A stretch of 42,146 bases of DNA, from contig JAGHQL010000210.1 of NCBI GenBank assembly GCA_020080175.1, forward strand, positions 1 through 42,146, in the 5' to 3' direction. A program made the translations under genes and the position numbers. Under the pieces are notes generated by a model. The model had not been told where the DNA came from. It was given only the letters and a program-made list of their open reading frames with translations, and searched no databases. Below, piece after piece: positions 33,285-42,146 of this stretch; the first letter of the stretch is position 1; every line of letters begins with the position of its first letter. The DNA is from Glutinoglossum americanum (Eukaryota; Ascomycota; Geoglossomycetes; Geoglossales; Geoglossaceae).

Positions 33285-33754
33285 CTAGCCGCGCCCCAAA
33301 ATTTCCCACGCAATCCAGTCTTTTAGGCCAGGGGCACCCCCCACCAGATCATCCTTCTTACCATACCATTTGAACGTCCGGCCCGAAACCTTTGTGCTGT
33401 CCTCCAGCGCAATAGAACAACCTGTATTTATGTAGCGCGCCTCGTCTCATAGGCTTCCAAGAGCTTCACCTCCTCTGGTGATTGGATTTCGTAAACGACG
33501 CCATGAACGGTCGCGCCTGAACGATCGTCAATGAGAGCTGGGTATGGACCCCACATCATGCATCGGTATCCGATAACTTTAGCGGGCCGCAGCACAGGCT
33601 GATCCGGGCGACCTAGGACTCTAGCAAGGGTAGCAGGGTCCATCAACGTTCCATAGAAGAAGTAGGGTTGCTTGCGAAAGGCATAACATGGATTATTCGG
33701 ATCGAGATCGCGGTAAGGCGCTCCTTCGTTGGCCATGAGGAACTTGCGTGCCAT
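33285..33754 (-). pseudogene. AIG2-like / gamma-glutamylcyclotransferase-fold gene with a frameshift
   Basis: Reading from ATG at 33754: EGAPYRDLDPNNPCYAFRKQ then PYFFYGTLMDPATLARVLGR, with the YGTL motif that binds the gamma-glutamyl substrate loop, and VIGYRCMMWGPYPALIDD, HGVVYEI and LLEAYET, all family blocks. The frame then closes at 33428. The C-terminal family sequence continues immediately in another frame: ARYINTGCSIALED, KVSGRTFKWYGKKDDL, GLKDWIAW, stop at 33285. No intron fits between them; one base appears to be missing near 33440. Fungal relatives also carry about 40 more N-terminal residues, which a stop just upstream of 33754 prevents here. It may be a young pseudogene or a sequencing error in a live gene. 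AIG2-like proteins are small cytosolic cyclotransferase-fold enzymes of mostly unknown substrate. Confidence 0.75.
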
Positions 33755-34768
33755 TATCGAAGGAGGCCGTTGATTCTCCTAGCCAGGCAGGACAATGACG
33801 GTCTGGGGCGGTGACTAGCTCAAGTTATGAAGTTGGAAACTACCGCATTTCGTGGGTCCAATTCTGAGGAAAGGATACCTGGCAGCTTGCGCTGAGATGA
33901 CCGTCCTGCCAACTTGCTCCGTCGTCCTGCCTCTCATGTTTCTTGCTCCCACACAGGCGTGTAGCTAGCAGGTTGTATTGAGTTGGTGAGGACTGAGAAT
34001 CGTTTATGCAGAAGTATATGGAGGTCTATAGGGCAAAAGTATTGCTAGTTTTGCTGGTCCATGTTGCGGGGTGCTCAGGCACCGCCTCGTTGGCACCCCT
34101 GAGTAGTTGAAGGGTGTCCGTGACGGGCTGAGTGTTACCCCTGAGCAGCTGCTATAGTAAGTTTTATATCGGCAGGGCCGATATGCTTCCGGACTGGCCG
34201 AAGGATAGTCGGAGTAGCCACGGGCTGGCTATGGAGGCCGCAGAGCGGCCAACTACTTATATAACTTCATTTCTACATAGCTAGCATTCAGTAGTTGCGA
34301 GAAATTTAATTGATTTTACCCCTATACACTATTCTATTGTTTACATAAGCCTAGCCGCCATTAACCTCTATCGAGCATAACCTTCAACAGTCCATACATG
34401 ATGCAATAGTGCTTTCGAATCGACTCAACTCAGTGAAGACTTAATCAATTTCCGTGAAAGGCTCCGTAAGGTAAATGATAGTCTGGAGAATATGCCAGCC
34501 CAATTTTCAGTAATCGAATATATTGAGGCTGAATTTTCGTTGAGCGACACTGGTGGTTTTCCGGGTGTATCAATAAAACTTATGCCCTGTATCTCTGTAG
34601 AAGTAGTACGTGTGCTTTGAGAGCGAATTTGAACTGAGTTTTCGTTGAATGAAGCGCCATCGTGAAACCTTCCTACTATGTAAGTAGCGTAACCCAGTCG
34701 GGTGGGAAGGGAACCGGACGTCCTTTATACGAGAGTTTATGCGCGTGTACAGACGGAGTGTGAAGGTG
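33755..34768. other. Interval without a supported gene; GC-rich stem-loop segment
   Basis: A GC-rich segment at about 34065-34260 is full of short inverted repeats (for example ggggtgctcaggcacc against ggcacccctgag). A 75-codon open stretch about 34398-34620 (plus, no ATG at its head) has protein-like composition (LINFRERLRKVNDSLENMPA) but no recognised family. No gene can be supported. Confidence 0.35.
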
Positions 34769-34828
34769 AAAGTGGTGGGATGCGCTCACACGAGCTTAGG
34801 GTGAGCATCATCACCCAGCCCACCACTT
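34769..34828. repeat. Imperfect inverted repeat (hairpin) beside the MITE
   Basis: AAGTGGTGGG at the left pairs with CCCACCACTT at the right; inside, GATGCGCTCAC faces GTGAGCATC. The whole 60-nt segment can fold into one long interrupted stem. It may be a tiny internally deleted element or a structural relic. Confidence 0.6.
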
Positions 34829-34880
34829 AAAGCGGCGCCAGCCAGGTGAGGCCCTCATGAGCAAAAAGCGGTTCACTATA

Positions 34881-35152
34881 ACGGTAATTTACCACCCTGC
34901 GCCCAGTACCATCCCACGCGCGCAAGTACCTCGCTTACCAGTTACAGCAAAAAGGTACTTAATTCGAAGGTCTTATAAATCTACCCACATTTATCCAAAA
35001 TTAAATAATTTACAGATATACTGGATAAATGCACATATATTTAATGTTGGAAGCGATATTGCTGTTTAGTATAGTGCTTGTTGTGATAAGTCGAAAATTT
35101 GTATGGGAAACGGCGGTAGGGTGGTACTGGGCGCAGGGTGGTAAATTGACGT
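34881..35152. mobile_element. MITE, 272 bp, Tc1/mariner-type with TA target duplication
   Basis: Terminal inverted repeats of at least 34 bp: left end ACGGTAATTTACCACCCTGC..., and the right end read on the minus strand starts ACGTCAATTTACCACCCTGC. They differ at positions 4 and 5 and then match for 26 bases, through CGCCCAGTACCA. Both ends are flanked by TA (34879-34880 and 35153-35154), the target duplication of Tc1/mariner/Fot1-type elements. The interior is AT-rich with no transposase frame, so it is non-autonomous. The low TIR divergence suggests it is not very old. No second copy is seen in the window. Confidence 0.8.
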
Positions 35153-35154
35153 TA

Positions 35155-35871
35155 TGGCCAAGCCACGGTTTGAGTAGCCGTTACGAAGGTTGCAGCAGGT
35201 CCCGCCAGCAAAGGCGAGCCAATATATATAGAATAGACCCTTAGTTTGCACTTCCGCATGGAGCAGGGCGCCGTCTCTACCAGCGGTCAATCCCACATAT
35301 CCGATGTAATTAGAGTAGAAACGCCTCAGATCTAGTCGTTGGATCAATTTGGGGAAGGTTCTATAATTCCGCTTGGCGAAGAAGCATTGCCAACGATGCT
35401 ACAAACCGAGCGTATGCCACATCGTTTATTCATGCGGGGATGCCCTATTTGATCGGACAGTTGCTCTTATGTATATGTATGTATGTTAGATTGATATTTC
35501 TCGATGTGGGAGACATGGAAATTCCTCTTTGTCGCACGTATTATGAGCTCTCCTGGTTCTTTATTTTACAGCACTAACACGCACAACGCGCGATCCGTGG
35601 AACGAAGCAAGGAAGCCAGAGAGCACGGGACTCGGGAAACGAGGTATCACCATTTTTATATATCCCCCCACCCCCTCAGTAACTAGTTGAAGAGAGCAAA
35701 CGCAGAGCCCGATCTAAGTTTCTAATACCATCATCGGCATTGAAAAGGAAAGAAGCCGCAATATGCGCCAGACCTGCAGACCGCCGGGATATCTTTAGTT
35801 AATGAAAGCAAGCTTAGTCCCCGTATTCTACTCGCTTTTCCCCCTTCCCCCTGGAAATAAGGTTCGTGAAT
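35155..35871. other. MITE to APC5 3' flank, no gene seen
   Basis: 717 bases with no supported frame. The right end is the 3' flank of APC5 (stop at 35872). AT-rich around 35460-35500, with a TATG repeat (tatgtatatgtatgtatg). Confidence 0.4.
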
Positions 35872-38810
35872 CTATGAGTTAACCATTGCTCCTCTTCCCC
35901 ATTGGCTCTCGACTTCTCCCTCCCTGTCCCATCTCTCGTCCAGAGCCACATACTTTAACGCATACTCGTTGCACAGAACTAGATCCCCAGACATCTTATA
36001 GGCAGTGGATTTCTTCATGAGCACCTCGAGCATGCCGGAGATGTCCTCAGCGTGGGAGAATTCTGAGAGAGCAATGATGCGTGTTAGATATATGGTTCAC
36101 TTCTCAAAGAAGGGTGGGAAAGATTATAGGGTTGCCGGAAAATGGGATGGGGTATTGGATAGTAGACGTACCAGCAAAGGCCTTATCAAGGAGATCTTGC
36201 GCTTTGGTTATGTATTCTGTACGTTTGATACTGCCGTGGCCTGCCTCGCCGGCAAGACCCATTGTGGCATCAATGAAACAAGAGTAGCTCTGACCAATTA
36301 AATATGCGTCTTCGCACTCGTGTATCTAGTACAGTACTAATTGTTAGTAGCGGCTGCCACCATCGAACCCAGCGAGGGAGGGAAGGGAAGAAGCTAACTC
36401 ACTTGGGGCATTATGCTATCCATAAGTTTCCATGCAGCGTCGCATTCTTTAAACTCCACCAGGCACTTTGAGACCGCACCAACTGCAGCATACAGCGCTG
36501 AAAGGTTCTTAGCACGCTTGGCAATGCTCATGGCTCTAACGGCAATCGACCAGCCCTTCTGCGTTCGGCCGCATTTATCAAAAAGTTGCGCCTTCAGAGT
36601 CATGAGACGGATGCGCTGATGGATATCCGCAGGTCCTTCCTCAAGTTCCTTGAATGTTTTTTCTAGGAGAGCCAGAGCGCCACTATAGTCGGATCGACGG
36701 ATGAGTAGATCGTATCTCAATAGAGTTAGCTCAAATGAGACGTCGGGATCCACAGATGGAGCAGTAAGGAGTTGCGAGAGGAATTCTGTTGCAGCATCAA
36801 AGTTGCCCCTAAATTGAAATGAGCGTTGCGAGAGAAACCGATGATTGATTTGAGATAAGAGCCTACCGGTGAAGCTGGCGCTTGAGCTTGAGGAGACCGG
36901 AGAAGGTGGTCCAGTATTGATATATTCTGAGATTTTTCATGTCCTCTACCTCTATTTCGTCGAGTTTCGCCATTGCATCATCGTAGCGACCCTTCAGGGT
37001 CATCTGTAGCTGTAAGACACACGCCAATCTACTAGGGGATAGTTGTCTTACTAAGAATGCGATTCGGCAAGTAACCTTCACAATATCGTCTATAGGGGCG
37101 TTAGAAGCATTGCATACGAGGAAAGTTTCGCATTCATCAAGCGCGAGAGGGCTGACTCCTGGGGGATAAAGACCAGATTAGTTTCAGTATTGCCCAAGTG
37201 TGGCGCGATGGCTAACTGACCTAGGCGGCTCCAGAGCGAAGACTTTAACAAAACCTGAGATCCAATCACATTGGTGACGCCTTTCACAACGCTTAGATGA
37301 GAGCTCTGCGAGATATTCTCAAAGGCTTTTGCCAGATTTTCGCCCTTATGCTCCAATAGACAGTGTTAGTCTCGTGGATTAACCTTCTCCTTTCGATAGG
37401 AGTCAGACGGAAACTCACGTTGGCCATTATCATCCTGGCTTCACTTAAGAGTGATGTGGCCATCAAACTCCACATCCCATTCTCCTTAGCCTTGGCCTTT
37501 AGAAAAGCTAGTCCCTCCCGCTCGACACCCATCATACCTCCCTTTGTGTCTTGGTTCACCTCACCCGGGTGGACTTTCCCGAAATGATACAGCCAGCTCA
37601 AGCTGAAGTTCAGACAGCCCAGATCCTTGTTCTCTCTGGCGGTAGCAATCGTCTCTCGCATAGCAGCAAGAGCTTCGCTATAGCAACCGAAATCTGCCTG
37701 CAGGATTGCGAGATTTAGGAGAGCATATTGGTAGAAGGTGCGATCTCGATTGTGCATAGTGTAATCGAAGTAACGGTGAAGGCTCTCGAAAGAGGTAGGA
37801 TAATCGCCAGCGCGCCAAGCGTCAAGGAACCTATGAGAGTAGTTAGGTAGCTGTCTTTACGAGTATGACCGAGCATAAATGGGTATCTACTTCACGTATT
37901 GTGAAAGACTCGGGACCGTGACTCCGCTATCTAGCATAGTTCGTAGCTGTTTTTTAATCTCACCTGGTATCCTGTTACCCATCTCTGAGCGGCATCGTTA
38001 ACTTAGTCCTTCTACCTGTATCCGTTAATGAGGGAATAACATACTTTGCATTTCTTCAACTTGAAACTCCAACAGTCTCTCAACATCGTCAGTGCTCACT
38101 AACCCGGTTGGTCCCTCAACCTTGCTCTTCCCCTCATCGGCCAACTTCAGCTTCTCATAGACGATGGTTGTCAATTGGTCCTCCCATTTGAGTCCGCTGT
38201 CTTTCAGATTGACATCGAAGCTAGTTTCCCCGGCGGTCGAGTTTCTCCTCTTCCACTCCGATAGCGTTTCGTTGCGGAAACTCACCAAACTCTCCCACAA
38301 TGCTTTCGAATCGTGAAATTGCAATCTAGTGAACTCGAGATGCGAACGACGGACGAAGTTGCCCATGGGTGAGGCGCGAGAGAGAAGCATCTTGTTGGTG
38401 TCTTGTGGTGGAAGCCCTTGTTCTATATCCTGTTCCTTCTCCTGACGTGTCTTGGCTATCATTGCGGGTAGTCCCTCAAAGAAAAGGAACAGTGCATCGA
38501 GAGAATTGATTTCCCATAGCTTCTTAAGGAAGAGATCCCACATATTACGGCCAGGGATGATAGACTGATGAATGATGAGGGCCTCCTGAAAATCCTCCAA
38601 CAAGATGACCGAGCTAACTGGCTTGCTTGCCGAAGAAGCTGAAGACAAGGCCGAGGAGCCATCGCTGGTACTGGACGTGTCTGGAGGGAGGATATATTTG
38701 ACGAGGAAAGTTAGAAAAGGTACGGTAGACTTGGTAGGGAGGACGCTGTCGGCGTAGAGAACAACCAATGCAAGGAGGCCGATCTTCGAAGGAGTGAGAA
38801 AACGCGGCAT
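35872..38810 (-). CDS. APC5: APC5, anaphase-promoting complex subunit 5, 9 exons
   Basis: TPR scaffold subunit of the APC/C ubiquitin ligase platform, which drives mitotic exit; nuclear. Exons: 38810-38045, 37984-37891, 37830-37419, 37350-37221, 37158-37052, 37009-36867, 36808-36403, 36325-36172 and 36062-35872; 2403 nt, 800 aa, usual length. The start MPRFLTPSKIGLLALVVLY is the canonical APC5 N terminus. NFVRRSHLEFTRLQFHDSKA and the helix-rich central part follow (QYALLNLAILQADFGCYSEA is a TPR-like helix pair). The C-terminal TPR stretch includes YWTTFSGLLKLKRQLHRGNF and CFIDATMGLAGEAGHGSIKR. The intron at 37010-37051 is only 42 nt and a multiple of three, so its retention would not break the frame. 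APC5 is a frequent neighbour of APN2/COX13 on one side of MAT in Pezizomycotina. Confidence 0.95.
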
Positions 38811-40612
38811 CTCTAGATTGTGGGGTCTTCAGCCTCTCCGGGATTCACATTTGGACCTTGGGGTACATGATGTAGTTGGACGCGGACGGTTGGTGGGGGA
38901 CGCGTTGCGGCATCTCCCGTTGGTTCGTGAGCCGCAAGGCCTAGCGTCTCGCTTATGGCTGAATCCAAGAACCACAAAGTAAACGTTATGTGTCGAAAGT
39001 CTTGAGCTTGGTGTGGCTTTAAACTCTCTTTATATCCTCTAGGGTACGTCCAATAGTCATTGGGGGTCATTCCTCGGCATGCGCAGCTTACAAAGTCGGA
39101 ATATTCTACGCATTAGCTTGTATGGCGACAGTTCCTCGGCGGAATTAGGTGCATTCATTGGGAGCGACATGCCAAGGTTAAATACATTACGTTGCTGTCA
39201 TCAGGAAGAAGAGTTGCTCTGGGGCTCGCCTAGCTCACCGTTTAAAACGGGGTGAGGCGCCCTTTTACCGCTGTTGGCTCCGTTTCTCTCGACCCGTTTT
39301 CCTTCATTTATCACGTTGGGGTCCAGGCACCGATTTTCGGGCGCACTGTCTTCCAACCGAACTCTGATACTAAGGGGCGCGACTGGCTTTTTTTTATTGA
39401 ATTTGCTTTTACTTTAGGAGACAAGCATCTGAACGGGGCTTGATGTGAGGTCTGGTTTAGGTGCCTGGTTGACGGATGGTGTGACTTTCTCGAAAAGCGT
39501 GTCGGCTATGATGTTCCTCTGGTTACTCCATAACCCCTAAAGTAAGGTTGGCTACTATATTTCCTAGAGCCACGAGCAATAACTTATCCTTTGTTCAGAA
39601 CAGCTCCGCGGCATATGTGCACGAGCTGCGACTCCGCTCCACCAATTTGCCTGATCAATCTGCTTGTGACAGGGGAAATGCCATCGTGCCGCTCTCTCGA
39701 GGTAAGATGCATACAAAGTGCGTGGCAGTTCTCCTCGGCTGGGCATAATAACAGCTATTTCCGGGCGCTCATGCATTGTAACGTCGCGAGCTGGTGGAGA
39801 GTAAAGTTACTGCGCTAGGCTTCCCTAAAGGGGTTTAACTCAGGTACGAGAGATTACCTTTCCTCTGCCGAACCAACAGCAACTCCAATCGCAGAGTGCA
39901 CATCACCCGCTCATCAAGCTTTTTCGGGCTTCGGGATGCCTCCGGACAATTCCGTCAAGCCACAGCAATCATATCATTCTGGCCTTCGCAGACAAGCTAC
40001 TCGTACCCTGGCCGGCCAAGCCTTCAGCCGTTGCACACTCTTGACATTTCTGCTCAAATCGGGCATGGCGCCGACTTCTGGACGCCGATATCCACATCTT
40101 GTCCCACCGTGCACCCAACCTCCGGATCAGGGTTGCACAAAGAATGAACATCGCTCTGCATTTACAATTGATGGAGATGCAATACTCTATAGCTTTATTC
40201 TTCTCGACGCACTTAGCTAAAATGGCTTTAAAATGGCATAATAGCGATGGCTTGGAGGAACGGATAGGGATGATGGCCCTGTGCGTGCTATGATATTAGC
40301 ATTTATTCCTTTGGCTGGGGCCATTGTGTCGGAGTAGGTACCATCATGTTTTCCATAGTCCGCACCTCGTATAACCGAATGGGCATGCTCCGTCTAGCGT
40401 TTCCGCTCTCGCGGCCGGGTGCCTTCTCATTCTCCCAGGCACTCGTATTTTTCCCTCTCCTTCTCTCTCTTCCTCACGATCCTTATCACTCATTTCAGCA
40501 GAACTATCTTCTGCGTACACTCGTTGACGGGCATTGTCCATACCACGCTCGTTTTTCCGGCTTTGGCCGTCCATTCTTTTTAGGATTATCCCGTACTTAA
40601 TTTTCAGTAACC
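38811..40612. other. Divergent intergenic region between APC5 and the repeat-protein gene
   Basis: 1.8 kb. The left end holds the APC5 promoter and the right end that of the rightward gene starting at 40613. Frames within (for example 39252-39443, 39896-40293 and 40344-40631) show no family signal. No APN2 or COX13 is found here. Confidence 0.45.
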
Positions 40613-42146
40613 ATGCTGCGACAGCCTCCATCGTTCATGGCTTTAGCCATATTCCTATGCTTATTTTCTTTCTTCATTAGTGCTTTTGCGAGCCCGGTGC
40701 CCAACCCATTCAATGGGGTATGTTATCTCTCAGGTCCCTACCGGCGGATTAGGATGTGGCGTTGACAAGCCTTTTTCAATTAGGGTCAGGGTCAGGGTCA
40801 TACGACTACGACGACTACCTCGAGTACGACATCTACACATCCGGTACAGTGCAGTGCATCCTGGGTTTTCATTTACGGATTAGGGTGCGAGATTAACATG
40901 TCTCTTTCCTCCTAGGGTTATCACGTCTCTACCTCGAGTACAAGGACCACCTCGAGTACGACATCTACACATCCGGTACAGTGCAGTGCATCCTGGGTTT
41001 TCATTTACGGATTAGGGTGCGAGATTAACATGTCTCTTTCCTCCTAGGGTTATCACGTCTCTACCTCGAGTACAAGGACCACCTCGAGTACGACATCTAC
41101 ACATCCGGTACAGTGCCTCCTGGGTTCTCATTAACGGATTAGGGTGCGAGGTTAACATGTCTCTTTTCCTCCTAGGGTTATCATGTCTCTACCACGACAG
41201 CCGCCTCGTGTACAACATCTACACATTCGGTACACTATATCTCGAGTCCGACAACCACTGCACATGTTACGTCTACGGAGGCCCCTACGACTACTGAGGA
41301 TTCTGATGACGAATACCCAACATCCACGGAGGCCCCGACAACCACAGAGGATTCCGACGAATATACAACGTCCGCAGAAGCCCCGACAACTACTGAGGAT
41401 TCCGATGACGAATATCCAGCGTCCACGGAGGCCCCGACAACCACAGAGGATTCTGACGAATATCCAACATCCACGACAACTACTGAGGATTCTGATGACG
41501 AATATCCAACATCTACTACGGAGGCCCCGACAACTACTGAAGATTTGGATGACGAGTATCCAACGTCTACTACAGAGGCCCCGACAACCACTGAAGATTT
41601 AGATGACGAGTATCCAACGTCCACTACAGAGGCCCCGACAACTACTGAAGATTTGGATGACGAGTATCCAACGTCTACTACAGAGGCCCCGACAACCACT
41701 GAAGATTTAGATGACGAGTATCCAACGTCCACTACAGAGGCCCCGACAACTACTGAAGATTTGGATGACGAGTATCCAACGTCTACTACAGAGGCCCCCA
41801 CAACTACTGAGGATTTGGATGACGAGTATCCAACATCCACAGAGGTCCCAACTACTACTGAGGATTTGGATGATGAATATCCATCTACTACAGAGGCCCC
41901 GACAACTACTGAGGATTTAGACGAGTATCCAACGTCCACTACAGAGGCCCCGACAACTACTGAGGATTTAGATGATGAGTATCCAACGTCCACAGAGGCC
42001 CCGACAACTACTGAAGATTTGGATGACGAGTATCCATCTACTACAGAGGCCCCGACTACTACTGAGGATTTAGACGAGTATCCAACGTCCACTACAGAGG
42101 CCCCGACAACTACTGAGGATTTAGATGATGAGTATCCAACGTCCAC
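40613..42146 (+). CDS. Secreted Thr-rich acidic repeat protein, partial (runs off the window)
   Basis: Five exons read by hand: 40613-40717, 40784-40843, 40916-40975, 41048-41107 and 41176 to the edge; every junction is phase 0. Exon 1 encodes a signal peptide (MLRQPPSFMALAIFLCLF then SFFISAFA) and the mature start SPVPNPFNG. Exons 2-4 each encode 20 residues rich in Thr/Ser (GYHVSTSSTRTTSSTTSTHP in exons 3 and 4). Exon 5 continues with tandem 18-residue units EAPTTTEDLDDEYPTSTT; I count 17 E-D cores before the edge, all in frame. The product resembles fungal cell-wall or surface mucins, with likely heavy O-glycosylation on Thr/Ser and a regular acidic EDLDDEY face. No catalytic domain or GPI signal is visible because the 3' end is missing. 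Function unknown. Confidence 0.75.
40817..41175 (+). repeat. Tandem exon-intron units, 132-bp period
   Basis: A 132-bp unit made of one 60-nt exon and one 72-nt intron repeats in tandem. Introns 40844-40915 and 40976-41047 are identical over all 72 bases, and exons 40916-40975 and 41048-41107 are identical over all 60. The third intron (41108-41175) is a 68-nt diverged copy. Each unit keeps donor gtacag and acceptor cctag. Confidence 0.88.
41270..42146 (+). repeat. Coding minisatellite, 54-nt units with a 108-nt higher-order period
   Basis: 54-nt units (18 codons, EAPTTTEDLDDEYPTSTT), some shortened by one to four codons. From 41530 to 41799, units alternate between two synonymous versions (act/ttg/tct against acc/tta/tcc), giving 2.5 perfect copies of a 108-nt dimer. 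The array continues past the window edge. Confidence 0.9.

Noticed and set aside
34065-34346. Possible solo LTR: segment starting TGTTG and ending TTTACA with a TATATAA-like box
   Set aside because: No target-site duplication flanks it, no second copy is in the window, and no primer-binding site follows. TG...CA ends alone are not enough.
40775-40800. Telomere-like TTAGGG/TCAGGG repeats
   Set aside because: Only one TTAGGG followed by three GGTCA-type units at an intron-exon junction; they encode GQGQGH and are too few to be telomeric.
41235-42146. 303-codon minus-strand open frame (VVDVGYSSSKSSVVVGAS-type repeats)
   Set aside because: It is the antisense shadow of the 54-nt coding array. 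The plus strand has a signal peptide, introns and in-frame continuity, whereas the antisense frame has no start context or leader.

Overview
The window is nuclear DNA of a filamentous ascomycete (Pezizomycotina; the protein sequences look most like Eurotiomycetes or Lecanoromycetes, but I cannot place it more finely). The basis is short spliceosomal introns (about 42-110 nt, GTRNGT donors, CTAAC branch sites, YAG acceptors), a HET-domain relic, a CFEM-like secreted protein, and a block of housekeeping genes that many Pezizomycotina keep next to the mating-type (MAT) locus.

Layout, left to right. 1-5363: gene-poor flank with a broken HET-domain relic (about 190-2358) and weak ORFs. 5364-25289: dense conserved block: SLA2 (-), NVJ2/TEX2-type SMP-domain lipid-transfer protein (-), REV3 (-), SLU7 (+), RPS9 (-), RPL21 (+), RIM2 (+). 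25290-35871: repeat-rich accessory interval with homopolymer tracts, a tRNA-like relic, a divergent pair of unrecognised ORFs (28405-28827 and 29001-29582), a minisatellite (30691-31053), a CFEM-like membrane protein (31376-32088, -), a frameshifted AIG2-like gene (33285-33754, -), a hairpin and a 272-bp MITE. 35872-38810: APC5 (-). 38811-40612: no gene seen. 40613-end: a secreted, threonine-rich, acidic repeat protein (+) that runs off the window; its 5' part is built from tandemly duplicated exon-intron units.

Exon models for SLA2, NVJ2, REV3, RPS9, RPL21, RIM2 and APC5 were read by hand from splice signals and family conservation. In each, the summed exon length is a multiple of three and the reading frame stays open. 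These genes are not a single pathway: SLA2 (endocytosis), NVJ2 (lipid transfer at contact sites), REV3 (translesion synthesis), SLU7 (splicing), RPS9/RPL21 (ribosome), RIM2 (mitochondrial pyrimidine nucleotides) and APC5 (cell cycle) are linked by ancestral synteny. RPS9/RPL21 and REV3/SLU7 are divergent pairs with short shared promoters.

The most notable points are: (1) SLA2, the L21-S9-SLU7-REV3-TEX2 block and APC5 all lie in one window, yet no MAT gene, APN2 or COX13 is seen, and the block runs in the opposite order relative to SLA2 from what I recall as ancestral; (2) exon-intron units duplicated intact, with two identical introns, in the repeat-protein gene at the right edge; (3) micro-exons (8, 18 and 19 nt) in RPS9 and SLA2; (4) a TA-flanked MITE. 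I did not find a clearly new multi-gene system.
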